From Bordetella parapertussis (lineage in GTDB: Bacteria; Bacteroidota; Bacteroidia; Chitinophagales; Chitinophagaceae): a DNA stretch of 33,343 nt. The notes below the pieces were generated by a model. The model saw nothing but the letters and a program-made list of their open reading frames with translations, searched no databases and had not been told where the DNA came from. How positions within the stretch are numbered: the stretch's first letter is position 1; every line of letters starts with the position of its first letter. Location: assembly GCA_943331005.2 (NCBI GenBank), contig CALQJX020000033.1:1-33343 (forward strand). Direction: 5' to 3'. The translations under genes and the position numbers were made by a program. Shown piece after piece: positions 8,382 through 16,520 of this stretch.

Positions 8382-9608
8382 TTATGCCAGTTTTTTGATC
8401 AGGTTCTCATTCAATGCATCCAGGAACTCCTCGGTGTACAAATAATGCTCACCATGGTTCACTTTGTTGCCATGAATACATACTGCAAGATCCTTGGTCA
8501 TTTTGCCGCTTTCTACAGTTTCTATACATACCTGCTCCAGTGCATTTGCAAAATTGATAAGCGCTTCGTTGTTGTCGAGTTTGCCACGGAAAGCCAAACC
8601 ACGTGTCCAGGCGAAGATCGACGCTATTGGATTGGTAGATGTTGGACGGCCTTTCTGGTATTCGCGGTAGTGACGTGTAACTGTACCATGAGCTGCTTCA
8701 GCTTCCATGGTCTTGCCATCGGGTGTAACGAGTACAGAGGTCATAAGACCCAGTGAACCGAAGCCCTGTGCTACTGTATCGCTCTGAACATCACCATCAT
8801 AGTTCTTACACGCCCAAACGAAATTGCCGTGCCATTTCAGTGCACTTGCCACCATATCGTCTATGAGCCTGTGCTCATAAGTAAGATTGGTCTTTTCGAA
8901 CTCTGCCCTGAACTCATTCTGATAGATCTCTTCGAAGATATCTTTGAAGCGACCATCGTATTTTTTCAGGATGGTGTTCTTAGTAGAAAGATAGAGAGGC
9001 CACTGTTTCTGCAGTGCCAGGTTGAAGCAGGCACGTGCAAAACCTATGATAGACTCGTCTGTATTGTACATAGCCAGTGCAACTCCATCGCCTTTGAAGT
9101 TGTACACTTCATGCTCTATAGTATTACCGTCTTCCCCTTCAAATTTGATAGTAAGTTTACCTTTTCCTTTTACCACGAAATCTGTGGCACGATACTGATC
9201 GCCAAAAGCGTGACGACCAATGCAGATAGGCGCTGTCCAGTTGGGAACCAGACGCGGAATATTGCTCATTACTATAGGTTCGCGGAATACAGTTCCATCC
9301 AATATGTTGCGGATAGTGCCATTAGGGCTCTTCCACATCTGCTTCAGATTGAATTCAGACACACGTGCTTCATCGGGAGTAATGGTAGCGCATTTGATAC
9401 CAACACCATATTGTTTGATAGCATTAGCAGCATCTATAGTAACCTGATCATTGGTCTCATCACGGTATTCCACACCGAGGTCATAGTATTTTATATCTAA
9501 GTCCAGATACGGGAGTATCAGTTTTTCTTTTATGTATTTCCAAATGATCCGGGTCATTTCATCCCCATCAAGCTCCACTACCGGATTAGCTACTTTGATC
9601 TTTGCCAT
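8382..9608 (-). CDS. icd: NADP-dependent isocitrate dehydrogenase, dimeric eukaryote-like type (408 aa)
   Basis: Catalyses oxidative decarboxylation of isocitrate to 2-oxoglutarate with NADP in the TCA cycle. The protein matches the homodimeric IDH1/IDH2-like class, not the E. coli Icd class. It opens with [19 protein letters not shown], has [11 protein letters not shown] and the substrate loop [10 protein letters not shown] (92-101, Ser94 being the isocitrate-contacting serine), [13 protein letters not shown] and NYDGDVQSD with metal-binding aspartates, and [13 protein letters not shown] for NADP binding. The length of 408 is normal for the class. The gene is monocistronic, with a consensus -7 element about 92 bases upstream and a terminator right after the stop. 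With sdhCAB further along it makes two TCA steps in this window. Confidence 0.97.
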   Translation of the reverse strand: MAKIKVANPVVELDGDEMTRIIWKYIKEKLILPYLDLDIKYYDLGVEYRDETNDQVTIDAANAIKQYGVGIKCATITPDEARVSEFNLKQMWKSPNGTIRNILDGTVFREPIVMSNIPRLVPNWTAPICIGRHAFGDQYRATDFVVKGKGKLTIKFEGEDGNTIEHEVYNFKGDGVALAMYNTDESIIGFARACFNLALQKQWPLYLSTKNTILKKYDGRFKDIFEEIYQNEFRAEFEKTNLTYEHRLIDDMVASALKWHGNFVWACKNYDGDVQSDTVAQGFGSLGLMTSVLVTPDGKTMEAEAAHGTVTRHYREYQKGRPTSTNPIASIFAWTRGLAFRGKLDNNEALINFANALEQVCIETVESGKMTKDLAVCIHGNKVNHGEHYLYTEEFLDALNENLIKKLA

Positions 9609-9699
9609 GTTGTGTTTATTTTAAAAAATGATTTTTATAAATTTAAAAATGAACATCGTGCTGAAAGGATGCTAAGTAGCATCTGCTCAATTGATCATT

Positions 9700-9707
9700 C
9701 AAATGTA
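9700..9707 (-). promoter_or_regulatory. -7 promoter element of icd
   Basis: Reads TACATTTG on the minus strand, a full match to TAnnTTTG; predicted leader about 85 bases. No perfect -33 TTTG. It sits in the gap between the lipoprotein gene and icd, where no strong terminator is visible, so icd may also receive readthrough. Confidence 0.5.
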
Positions 9708-9759
9708 GTGAGATTTTATTTAGCAGGAAATAGCCTGCATTTCAATCTAAAATGGTTCA

Positions 9760-10179
9760 CTACTGCGATTCGTAATAGTACCCTGCCAGCCCTACAGTGG
9801 TTTTTGCTGTTATATTCAGTTTGGCCGAATTGAGCAACAGCACATTGTAAGAAAAAGCATCTCCGGTATTATAAGTGATCTTAAGTAGACCACCTGAAAG
9901 TGACCAGCTGAAACCCAGATCCGGTGATCCGGTAGCAGTTTCTATACCAGAATTGTCTTTTTTGAATTCCAGAACATTCACAACAGCCGTGCTTGCTTTG
10001 CGCATTTCCCAGCTGTCTATCACGCCGTTCACATTGTCATCTGTGGCATAATTTGCCTTCTTCCATTTTCCTATGATTCTTACCGACGGATTAGTAACAG
10101 TTGATTTCTTACAGGAAACGAAACCGACAGAAATGCCTAAACAAAGCAGTAGAAAAACAATACAGTTAGTTCTTTTCAT
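9760..10179 (-). CDS. Small lipoprotein with lipocalin-like fold (139 aa)
   Basis: Residues 1-23 are a lipoprotein signal peptide. The hydrophobic core VFLLLCLGISVGF leads to a lipobox-like VSC with the lipidated Cys23 followed by KK, a form common in Bacteroidota. The mature part begins with VRIIGKWK, the IxGxW start typical of lipocalin-like (Lipocalin_4/5-type) lipoproteins of this phylum. It continues with a DDNVNGVIDSWEM segment and alternating beta strands (VLEFKKDNSG, GGLLKITYNTG, KLNITAKTT). It is probably anchored in the periplasm or outer membrane; ligand and role are unknown. It has its own -7 element 50 bases upstream and lies between icd and the transketolase gene, on the same strand. 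Confidence 0.7.
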   Translation of the reverse strand: MKRTNCIVFLLLCLGISVGFVSCKKSTVTNPSVRIIGKWKKANYATDDNVNGVIDSWEMRKASTAVVNVLEFKKDNSGIETATGSPDLGFSWSLSGGLLKITYNTGDAFSYNVLLLNSAKLNITAKTTVGLAGYYYESQ

Positions 10180-10228
10180 AACAAAAGAGATTTTACTTCC
10201 GGTATTAGAGAAGTGGTTTACAGACCAA

Positions 10229-10236
10229 CAAATCTA
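10229..10236 (-). promoter_or_regulatory. -7 promoter element of the lipocalin-like lipoprotein gene
   Basis: Reads TAGATTTG on the minus strand, matching TAnnTTTG; predicted leader about 44 bases. It lies in the 93-base gap after the transketolase gene. Confidence 0.55.
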
Positions 10237-10272
10237 CCGAAAATAAACCTATGAAATTAGCTCCTGCAGCTA

Positions 10273-11115
10273 CTAATAGTCTCCGAAAGTAGTTGCAGTA
10301 AGCTGAGTCAAAGCCTCTTCAAGCTGTTTGTCGTTTGGTGCAATACCATGCCACTCATGTGTACCTTCCATGAAGCTGATTCCCTTGCCCATTTCAGTTT
10401 TCATAAGTATACAAATTGGCTTACCTTTTCCTGTGGCAGCTTTTGCAGCAGCCATAACAGTAAGAACATCAGCCATGTTATTGCCATCCATATCCATAAC
10501 TTCCCAACCGAATGCTTCGAATTTGGCACGAAGAGAGCCAAGGTTCATAACATCTGTTGTAGGACCATCGATCTGCTGACCATTGAAATCTACAGTAGAG
10601 ATAAGGTTGTCGATCTTGTGATGCGCAGCAAACATGATCGCTTCCCAGTTCTGTCCTTCCTGCAATTCGCCATCGCCATGCAGTGAATAAACGATGTGGT
10701 TATCATTATTGAGTTTCTTGGTAAGAGCAGCACCTGCAGCTACGCTAAGTCCCTGCCCCAGAGAACCACTGGCAATACGTACACCCGGCAAATGCTCGTG
10801 AGTGGCCGGATGACCCTGCAAACGGGTGTTGATGTGGCGGAAAGTAGCCAGCTCACTTACAGGGAAATAACCTGAACGAGCTAATACACTGTAGAAAACG
10901 GGAGAAATATGACCATTGGAGAGGAAGAAAAGATCTTCACCAATACCATCCATATCAAAGCCGGGCTTACGGTCCATAACTTTGAAATAGAGAGCCGTGA
11001 GGAAATCGGTACAACCGAGAGAACCGCCTGGATGGCCGCTCTGCACCTTGTGAACCATTCTTACGATATCGCGGCGCACCTGGGTGGCCATTTCCTGAAG
11101 TTGTTCGGTAGTCAT
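10273..11115 (-). CDS. Transketolase, N-terminal (TPP pyrophosphate-binding) subunit (280 aa)
   Basis: This is the N-terminal half of a split transketolase of the pentose phosphate pathway. Visible landmarks are SGHPGGSLG (26-34), SNGHISP (66-72), ASGSLGQGLS (115-124), and the TPP/metal motif from GDGE (147-150) through to the metal-ligand-type N178 (VDFNGQQ). The protein ends at residue 280, where the pyrimidine-binding and C-terminal domains would begin in full-length enzymes. In many bacteria with split transketolase the C-terminal subunit gene follows directly. Here the next gene is a lipoprotein, so the partner must be elsewhere. The start ATG lies 20 bases below a consensus -7 element. 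Upstream is the divergent mutY. Confidence 0.92.
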   Translation of the reverse strand: MTTEQLQEMATQVRRDIVRMVHKVQSGHPGGSLGCTDFLTALYFKVMDRKPGFDMDGIGEDLFFLSNGHISPVFYSVLARSGYFPVSELATFRHINTRLQGHPATHEHLPGVRIASGSLGQGLSVAAGAALTKKLNNDNHIVYSLHGDGELQEGQNWEAIMFAAHHKIDNLISTVDFNGQQIDGPTTDVMNLGSLRAKFEAFGWEVMDMDGNNMADVLTVMAAAKAATGKGKPICILMKTEMGKGISFMEGTHEWHGIAPNDKQLEEALTQLTATTFGDY

Positions 11116-11134
11116 TAGCTGTGGTAATTGAGTG

Positions 11135-11142
11135 CAAAAGTA
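11135..11142 (-). promoter_or_regulatory. -7 promoter element of the transketolase N subunit gene
   Basis: Reads TACTTTTG on the minus strand (TAnnTTTG), about 20 bases before the ATG, giving a short leader. Confidence 0.6.
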
Positions 11143-11273
11143 GCAGATATCAGCTGATTTTTCATCTGAAAATTATAGGGTGTTGAATACTTGTGAAAAT
11201 GACTGTAGAAAGATATTTGCCGGACAGGTTTTTTATTTGATTTTAGCAGGTCCTATAGCTTATTTTGCAGGAA

Positions 11274-12356
11274 ATGGAATTTTCAAAAGAAGCACGAAAA
11301 AACTTCACAAAACACCTTTCGGCATGGCATGCGAACGAAAATGACCGAGACCTGCCCTGGAAGGGAGAGAAAGACCCATATAAGATATGGCTGTCTGAAG
11401 TGATCTTGCAACAGACAAGGGCATTGCAGGGACTACCCTATTACCTGAATTTCACCAATACCTACCCTACTGTGCAGGATCTGGCAGCTGCAAACGACGA
11501 TGAAGTATTCAGGATCTGGCAGGGGCTTGGCTACTACAACAGATGCAAGAATATGCTGGGAACGGCAAGATTGATAACAACAACTATGAATGGTCTTTTC
11601 CCTGATACTTATGAAGGATTGCTGGAACTTAAGGGCATAGGCCCCTATACTGCCGCCGCAATTGCATCATTCGCATTCGGTCGACCTAATGCAGTTGTAG
11701 ATGGCAATGTGTATAGGGTATTATCCAGGTATTTTGGCATAGACACCCCCTTTGACACAACAACCGGTAAAAGACAGTTTGCTGAACTGGCCCAGGATCT
11801 GCTGGACAATAAGAACAGCGCGGCCTACAATCAGGCCATAATGGACCTTGGCGCAACCGTTTGTACACCTTCTGCGCCAAAATGCACCGATTGCCCTTTG
11901 AAAAGGGAATGTTTTGCAACTGCACAGGGGCTCACAGCTGCATTGCCGGTAAAGAGCAAGAAAATTGTAATAAAGAATAGATGGTTCAATTACTTTTTTC
12001 TCCTGCATAACGAGGAAGTATGGATAGAAAAAAGAGGAAGTGGTGATATCTGGGAAAATCTGCATCAGCCCTATCTAATACTTACCGAAGGAGAAACTGA
12101 GATAGCTGCATTATCTAAAACGCTGAATAATAACGAAATCCATTTCAAATCAGATAAAATAACATATAAAGGAAAATTAAACCAAAGACTTACACACCAA
12201 CAAATATATACTAATATCTATACAATACATTTAGAAACTAAACCAGTCATTCAATCTGATAACGGTACATGGCTTAGCATAAACGAATTAAAAAAAATAG
12301 CCTTTCCTAAAACACTTGTTTCTTTTTTAAAAAATAATTATTTACTTTTAAGATGA
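11274..12356 (+). CDS. mutY: A/G-specific adenine DNA glycosylase MutY (360 aa)
   Basis: Removes adenine mispaired with 8-oxoguanine in base-excision repair. Residues numbered from the ATG at 11274: LSEVILQQT carries catalytic Glu42, the helix-hairpin-helix is LKGIGPYTAAA (119-129), catalytic Asp143 lies in VVDGNVYR, and the [4Fe-4S] cluster cysteines are C197, C204, C207 and C213 in C-x6-C-x2-C-x5-C spacing. A NUDIX-like 8-oxoG recognition domain fills the C-terminus. A frame-compatible TTG at 11265 would add three residues, but the ATG fits the family and is preferred. The 3' third is notably A-rich compared with the 5' part. It precedes ssb by 45 bases and gldE after that, an order known from other Bacteroidota. 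Confidence 0.95.
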   Translation: MEFSKEARKNFTKHLSAWHANENDRDLPWKGEKDPYKIWLSEVILQQTRALQGLPYYLNFTNTYPTVQDLAAANDDEVFRIWQGLGYYNRCKNMLGTARLITTTMNGLFPDTYEGLLELKGIGPYTAAAIASFAFGRPNAVVDGNVYRVLSRYFGIDTPFDTTTGKRQFAELAQDLLDNKNSAAYNQAIMDLGATVCTPSAPKCTDCPLKRECFATAQGLTAALPVKSKKIVIKNRWFNYFFLLHNEEVWIEKRGSGDIWENLHQPYLILTEGETEIAALSKTLNNNEIHFKSDKITYKGKLNQRLTHQQIYTNIYTIHLETKPVIQSDNGTWLSINELKKIAFPKTLVSFLKNNYLLLR

Positions 12357-12401
12357 ATTAAAATAGTACACGTTATTTCTTAGAGCCAAAAAGATAATAT
12401 T

Positions 12402-12854
12402 ATGAGAGGCGTAAACAGAGTGGTACTGATAGGAAATTTGGGCCGTGATCCGGATCTGCAACATCTGGAAGGAAACATAGCAGTTGCAAAGTTTCCGCTG
12501 GCTACTACTGAAACTTATAAGGATAAAAACGGCACACTGATCTCACAAACTGAATGGCACACGGTAGTTTTGTGGCGTGGACTGGCAGATCTTGCACAAC
12601 GTTATCTGCACAAAGGTAGCCTCATATATCTTGAAGGACGAATAAGAACAAGAACATGGGAAGACAAAGATAAAAATCGCAGATTCAGCACAGAAATAAT
12701 TGGTGACAACCTGGTAATGCTGGATAAACGCAAAGAACACAACGATCTCCCTACTGCAGAAGGAATAACAGGCGAAGCAAACGGATTTGCCGACATGAAT
12801 TTTGACCCAAATACCCAAACACCTGGTATCACAAAAGACGATCTGCCATTTTAA
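12402..12854 (+). CDS. ssb: Single-stranded DNA-binding protein (150 aa)
   Basis: Binds single-stranded DNA in replication, repair and recombination. The N-terminal OB fold is clear: VNRVVLIGNLGRDPDLQ (4-20), then VAKFPLATTE, WHTVVLWRGLADLA and the GSLIYLEGRI strand. A short acidic/Gly/Asn linker leads to the C-terminal tip DDLPF, the conserved peptide that docks SSB partner proteins. The length of 150 is typical for Bacteroidota. It lies 45 bases after mutY and is followed by a strong hairpin. A near-consensus TACTTTTA at 12343-12350 might give it a promoter inside the end of mutY, but co-transcription with mutY is equally possible. Confidence 0.97.
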   Translation: MRGVNRVVLIGNLGRDPDLQHLEGNIAVAKFPLATTETYKDKNGTLISQTEWHTVVLWRGLADLAQRYLHKGSLIYLEGRIRTRTWEDKDKNRRFSTEIIGDNLVMLDKRKEHNDLPTAEGITGEANGFADMNFDPNTQTPGITKDDLPF

Positions 12855-12872
12855 GTTTTAATAATAATTCAT

Positions 12873-12913
12873 AAAAAAAGGAATGAAAATTTCACAGTTT
12901 CATTCCTTTTTTT
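12873..12913 (+). terminator. Terminator after ssb
   Basis: 16-bp inverted repeat (12873-12888 with 12898-12913) made of AAAAAAAGGAATGAAA and its complement, ending in a run of seven T. Its symmetry could let it work on both strands. The distal T run overlaps the start of the gldE -7 element. Confidence 0.9.
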
Positions 12914-12920
12914 AACTTTG
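12913..12920 (+). promoter_or_regulatory. -7 promoter element of gldE, emerging from the ssb terminator
   Basis: TAACTTTG, a full match to TAnnTTTG, 26 bases upstream of the gldE TTG start. Its first base is the last base of the ssb terminator stem. Confidence 0.55.
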
Positions 12921-12946
12921 ATAATCTCACCAAACATAAACACAAA

Positions 12947-14305
12947 TTGGAAAGTACCGAAGGCGACACGAGTTTTCATCCATTATTTCTCGAAATATCC
13001 AATGTAGCGTTCTCAACGTCCAGCGCAACCATACTCATTGTAACTATTCTTGTGCTGCTGCTGATGACCGGAATTACAGCTGGAGCTGAAACAGCCTATT
13101 TTTCGCTCTCTGCAAAAGATATCAATTTTCTAAAAAGTACAGATAGAGCAGGAGCTCGTACTGCGACACAGTTACTGGACCAGCCTAAACGACTGCTTGC
13201 AACCATACTTGTTGCCAATAACTTCATCAATATAGCTATCGTTATCACAACAGATATGCTGGTGAACTCTTTGCTGCATGGCCTTCATCTCAATCATGTT
13301 GTATCCTTCTTGATACAGGTAGTGTGTGTAACGTTTTTGCTGGTATTGTTTGGCGAGGTACTACCCAAGGTATATGCCACTCAGAACAACCTGAGAATGG
13401 CGCTGCTTTCTGCTCCTTTTCTGCAGGCACTTTCATGGTTATTCAAACCTGTAAGCGGGTTTCTGGTATCATCTACAAGGTTTATAGAAGGCCGTATAGG
13501 CACCAAATCTTCTAATATTTCAAGTGAGGATTTTGAACATGCTATTGAACTGACTGTAGGCCATTCTGCAACTCAGGAAGAAGTGAACATCTTTAAAGGC
13601 ATTCTGAAATTCGGGAATATTACTGCCCGGCAGGTAATGAGAACCAGAATGGATGTGAGCGGTCTGGATGCAGATCTTACTTTCCCTGAAGTGCGCAAAC
13701 ATTGCATAGATGTTGGATACTCCAGGTTGCCTGTTTTTAATGAAAATCTGGATACAATTGCCGGCATGATCCACACAAAGGATTTTTTGCCGCATATTGA
13801 TGATGATAATTACAACTGGCATGCACTTATCAGGCCGGCCTTCTTCGTTCATGAAAGCAAGCTGATAGAAGACCTGCTGAAAGAGTTTCAGCAGAAAAGA
13901 CAACACTTTGCCATAGTGGTCGATGAGTTTGGCGGCACTTCAGGTATCATTACGCTGGAAGACATTATGGAGGAAATAATCGGCGATATCAAAGACGAAT
14001 TTGATGAAGACGACCTGCATTACAAAAAGCTGGATGACCATAACTTTGTTTTTGAAGGCAAAACACTCATCAATGATGTATGCCGAATCATAGGTCTTCC
14101 ATCTGACGAGTTTGATGCTGTGAGAGGCGAAAGTGATTCACTAGCCGGTCTGGTACTGGAGATCTCAGGTAAGTTCGTTGCTGTAAATGAGATAGTGAAA
14201 CACCAGCAGTACGACTTCACAATAATGGCTGTAGAGAAAATGCGTATCAACAGGGTTAAACTCACCATCAACCCGATACGTGATGAAAGTGAAGAGAATG
14301 ATTGA
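12947..14305 (+). CDS. gldE: Gliding motility-associated protein GldE, CNNM/CorC-type membrane protein (452 aa)
   Basis: N-terminal CNNM/DUF21 membrane domain (about residues 25-200, four hydrophobic segments, with GITAGAETAYFSLSAKD at about 41-57), then a pair of CBS domains (about 215-335, with VMRTRMDV, GYSRLPVF and GTSGIITLEDIMEEIIGDI) and a C-terminal CorC/HlyC transporter-associated domain. This matches GldE, a gliding/T9SS-associated protein of Bacteroidota, and the position after mutY-ssb fits. The only plausible start is TTG 12947: there is no upstream in-frame ATG before the terminator, and the first internal Met (residue 40) is inside the first membrane helix. gldD, its usual neighbour in Flavobacterium johnsoniae, is not downstream here. 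Biochemical activity is unproven; CNNM relatives handle divalent cations. Confidence 0.88.
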   Translation: MESTEGDTSFHPLFLEISNVAFSTSSATILIVTILVLLLMTGITAGAETAYFSLSAKDINFLKSTDRAGARTATQLLDQPKRLLATILVANNFINIAIVITTDMLVNSLLHGLHLNHVVSFLIQVVCVTFLLVLFGEVLPKVYATQNNLRMALLSAPFLQALSWLFKPVSGFLVSSTRFIEGRIGTKSSNISSEDFEHAIELTVGHSATQEEVNIFKGILKFGNITARQVMRTRMDVSGLDADLTFPEVRKHCIDVGYSRLPVFNENLDTIAGMIHTKDFLPHIDDDNYNWHALIRPAFFVHESKLIEDLLKEFQQKRQHFAIVVDEFGGTSGIITLEDIMEEIIGDIKDEFDEDDLHYKKLDDHNFVFEGKTLINDVCRIIGLPSDEFDAVRGESDSLAGLVLEISGKFVAVNEIVKHQQYDFTIMAVEKMRINRVKLTINPIRDESEEND

Positions 14306-14321
14306 TAACCACATTTTGAGT

Positions 14322-14365
14322 CATAAATTATAAAGGCTGCCCATGGGCAGCCCTTATAATTTATG
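14322..14365. terminator. Bidirectional terminator between gldE and the YqaE-like gene
   Basis: A 21-bp inverted repeat with one mismatch (14322-14342 with 14345-14365), a GC-rich core AGGCTGCCC and AT-rich outer arms giving U-rich tails on both strands. It lies 16 bases from each of the two convergent genes. Confidence 0.9.
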
Positions 14366-14380
14366 TTCAGAAGAACAATA

Positions 14381-14788
14381 TTATTTGTAATACTTCTTCA
14401 TTTTAACGAGGCTGTAGATCAGACCAGGCAACCAAAAGAGAATGGAAAGAATGAGCGAAATTACCCAATCCCAATCCTTAAAATTATCATTGATACCCAT
14501 TCCAAGCCAGCCAAAACCAATAATTGCAAGCACAATGTAAATTACTTTTGGTATCTCTGCACTTGAAGACTTTTTACCGAGCATTTGAGATAATTTGCTC
14601 TGTTCTTTTACAACGTCCTGACTGATGACAGTTGAAGGTACATTTTCTACAGACGATGCATCCTCTTTGCCAGAAACCTGACTAACTGCAGTTATTGTAG
14701 CAGGCTGCTTTTTCATGATAAAACCAGCATGACTGGGAGTAGCTGCCAGTAGGCACGCTGCAAAAGAAACGAAAATTAGTTTTTTCAT
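14381..14788 (-). CDS. YqaE/Pmp3-family membrane protein with N-terminal signal peptide (135 aa)
   Basis: The start chosen is the ATG at 14788. It opens a clean signal peptide (MKKLIFVSFAACLLAATPSHA), and a consensus -7 element lies 22 bases upstream. A longer reading from a TTG at 14812 would start inside that promoter. The middle (about residues 25-75) is polar and Ser/Val-rich. Residues of about 80-130 hold two membrane segments: VIYIVLAIIGFGWLGMGI, then after NDNFKDWDW, VISLILSILFWLPGLIYSL, ending KMKKYYK. The second segment matches the W-[IL]-PG-[IL]-I pattern of the YqaE/Pmp3 family, stress-linked hydrophobic proteolipids. Fusion of a signal peptide and spacer to this short domain is seen in Bacteroidota. 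Specific function unknown. Confidence 0.7.
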   Translation of the reverse strand: MKKLIFVSFAACLLAATPSHAGFIMKKQPATITAVSQVSGKEDASSVENVPSTVISQDVVKEQSKLSQMLGKKSSSAEIPKVIYIVLAIIGFGWLGMGINDNFKDWDWVISLILSILFWLPGLIYSLVKMKKYYK

Positions 14789-14809
14789 CTGTTGTTGTTT
14801 TTGGTTATT

Positions 14810-14817
14810 CAAATATA
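14810..14817 (-). promoter_or_regulatory. -7 promoter element of the YqaE-like gene
   Basis: Reads TATATTTG on the minus strand (TAnnTTTG). It overlaps the TTG that would extend the frame, so it decides for the ATG at 14788. Confidence 0.65.
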
Positions 14818-14907
14818 CCTACTAATTAGTGTATGTTTAGCTATTTTTTGCAACAAAATTATCTCTCAAAATCATTAAACTAAAGATGCAACTATAACTA
14901 AAAGAGT

Positions 14908-15114
14908 CTAAGCAAGATGCTTTTTCTTAGTGACACCCAACATGCCGTATAAAGGGCAGTAACCGGTATAGGAAGTTATAAAAAAGACAACAGCAACCGG
15001 CATCAGCCACATACCTGCGTTCTGATTGATGGTCTTGGTGAAATACATTATCAATAATGCAACTGATACAAGCATTCTCAATGCCCTGTCTGCGAAGATC
15101 ATATTAACTTTCAT
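14908..15114 (-). CDS. DUF2892-like small inner-membrane protein (68 aa)
   Basis: The start chosen is the ATG at 15114 (MKVNMIFADRALRML); a TTG seven codons upstream is less likely. The protein has two membrane segments (LRMLVSVALLIMYFTKTI, then GMWLMPVAVVFFITSYTGYC). It ends with the signature GYCPLYGMLGV followed by KKK. The D-R-x-L-R start, the paired helices and the G-x-CPLY-x-LLG end are the pattern of DUF2892 proteins, which also occur as the C-terminal membrane part of YgaP-like rhodaneses. The biochemical role is not known. It is a lone gene. A 5-6-5 palindrome lies 70 bases upstream (15184-15199). No full TAnnTTTG is seen before it. Confidence 0.75.
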   Translation of the reverse strand: MKVNMIFADRALRMLVSVALLIMYFTKTINQNAGMWLMPVAVVFFITSYTGYCPLYGMLGVTKKKHLA

Positions 15115-15183
15115 AAGCTTGAATTTGATAAGCAAAGTTCCGTTTGAAACGTGTAGCCTTAGGTAATGCCAATCATAAATGAT

Positions 15184-15199
15184 ACTGATCTTTGTCAGT
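15184..15199. promoter_or_regulatory. Possible Crp/Fnr-type operator upstream of the DUF2892-like gene
   Basis: ACTGA-N6-TCAGT inverted repeat. The 5-6-5 spacing equals that of Crp/Fnr-family operators, but the arms are short and differ from TGTGA. It is 70 bases upstream of the ATG at 15114. Could be chance. Confidence 0.3.
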
Positions 15200-15271
15200 T
15201 ACATAAAAACAGGAAGTAAATATGATACAAATCAATGCAGGCAAGCATTACAGAAGATCATCAGATAATAA

Positions 15272-15299
15272 AACGGGCAGGCTTTTCAGCCTGCCCGTT
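15272..15299 (-). terminator. Terminator of the aminotransferase gene
   Basis: Perfect 12-bp stem AACGGGCAGGCT (15272-15283) with 15288-15299 and loop TTTC; the minus-strand tail reads TTTATTAT. It starts about 25 bases after the stop codon at 15325. Confidence 0.88.
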
Positions 15300-15324
15300 G
15301 GGAGTTATAAATTATAAAATGTGC

Positions 15325-16515
15325 TTAGTTCTTGTATTCTTTCAGTGCGGCTTCCAGACAGTCCATAGCGCCATTGATAGCCTCTGCATTCAGTACATAT
15401 GCCAGACGTACCTCGTTGCGACCCTTACCCGGTGTGGCATAGAAACCTGCAGCAGGCGCCATCATTACGGTAGCACCATTGTACGAGAAACTTTCCAGCA
15501 ACCACTGACAGAATTTCTCACTGTCATCAACCGGCAACTGAGCTATAGCATAGAATGCTCCACCCGGCAACGGACACTTAACACCCGGCATAGCAGTGAG
15601 CCTTTTCACCAGCAGATCGCGGCGCGAAGTGTATTCTGCATGTACTGCATCAAAGTAGTCTGATGGCAGATCTACTGCAGCTTCGCCAAGTATCTGTGCA
15701 AATGAAGGCGGGCTGAGACGAGCCTGAGCAAACTTCATAGCAGCAGTCAACACTTCAGGATTGCGGGTCACAAATGCACCTATCCTGCCTCCACAGGCAC
15801 TATACCTTTTCGAAATAGTATCGAGCAAAATAGCATGGTTCTCCAGACCTGGCAAAGACAATGCAGATATATGTTTCCTGCCATCGTAGCAGAACTCACG
15901 GTATGCCTCATCGCTAAGGAGGAACAAATCGTGCTTCAGACATATTTCTTTCAGTACGTTCAGTTCTTCTGCGCTATACAAATAACCGGTTGGGTTATTA
16001 GGGTTACAGATCATGATAGCCTTGGTACGAGGCGTTACAGCTTTTTCAAATTCCTCTATTGGAGGCAGTGCGAAACCAGTCTCTATATTAGAAGGGATAG
16101 GCACCACTTTTACACCTGCACTTGTAGAGAAACCATTGTAATTGGCATAGAAAGGCTCCGGAATAATTATCTCATCCCCATCATCAAGGCAGGTCATAAT
16201 AGCAAACATGATCGCCTCCGAACCACCGGTAGTAACAATGATATTACCGGTATTCAGGTCTATATCATTACGTTTGTAATACTCAACCAGCTTTTTGCGA
16301 TAGCTCTCAAAACCCTCACTCGGGCTGTAATCGAGCACTTTCATATTGGTATGACGAACAGCATCCAGTATTACCTGAGGTGTTTCTATATCTGGCTGAC
16401 CAATATTGAGGTGATAAACCTTGGTGCCACGCTGCTTGGCAGCATTGGCAAACGGAACCAGTTTACGTATGGGCGATGGCGGCATTTGTGCGCCACGATG
16501 TGAAATTGAAGGCAT
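15325..16515 (-). CDS. Class I/II pyridoxal-phosphate aminotransferase, aspartate aminotransferase-like (396 aa)
   Basis: A fold-type I PLP enzyme. The Schiff-base lysine is K236 (TISKRYSACGGRIG), PLP ring and phosphate contacts include N174 in NPNNPTG (171-177), D202 and Y205 in SDEAYREF, and R244. The alpha-carboxylate-binding arginine lies in GRNEVRLAYVL near residue 370. YHLNIGQPD (34-42) and LDYSPSEG (61-68) are typical of the AspC/AspB-like class Igamma branch. It transfers an amino group between an amino acid (probably aspartate) and 2-oxoglutarate; the exact substrate is not fixed by sequence. The ATG is only 6 bases from a consensus -7 element, so the mRNA would have almost no leader. 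Monocistronic. Confidence 0.9.
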   Translation of the reverse strand: MPSISHRGAQMPPSPIRKLVPFANAAKQRGTKVYHLNIGQPDIETPQVILDAVRHTNMKVLDYSPSEGFESYRKKLVEYYKRNDIDLNTGNIIVTTGGSEAIMFAIMTCLDDGDEIIIPEPFYANYNGFSTSAGVKVVPIPSNIETGFALPPIEEFEKAVTPRTKAIMICNPNNPTGYLYSAEELNVLKEICLKHDLFLLSDEAYREFCYDGRKHISALSLPGLENHAILLDTISKRYSACGGRIGAFVTRNPEVLTAAMKFAQARLSPPSFAQILGEAAVDLPSDYFDAVHAEYTSRRDLLVKRLTAMPGVKCPLPGGAFYAIAQLPVDDSEKFCQWLLESFSYNGATVMMAPAAGFYATPGKGRNEVRLAYVLNAEAINGAMDCLEAALKEYKN

Positions 16516-16520
16516 GGGCG

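Noticed and set aside
11265..11267. TTG as the mutY start
   Set aside because: An in-frame ATG follows three codons later and fits the family. The TTG lies inside TTATTTTG, which itself looks like a -7 element with a TTTG 20 bp upstream (11236-11239), though that would make the mRNA leaderless.
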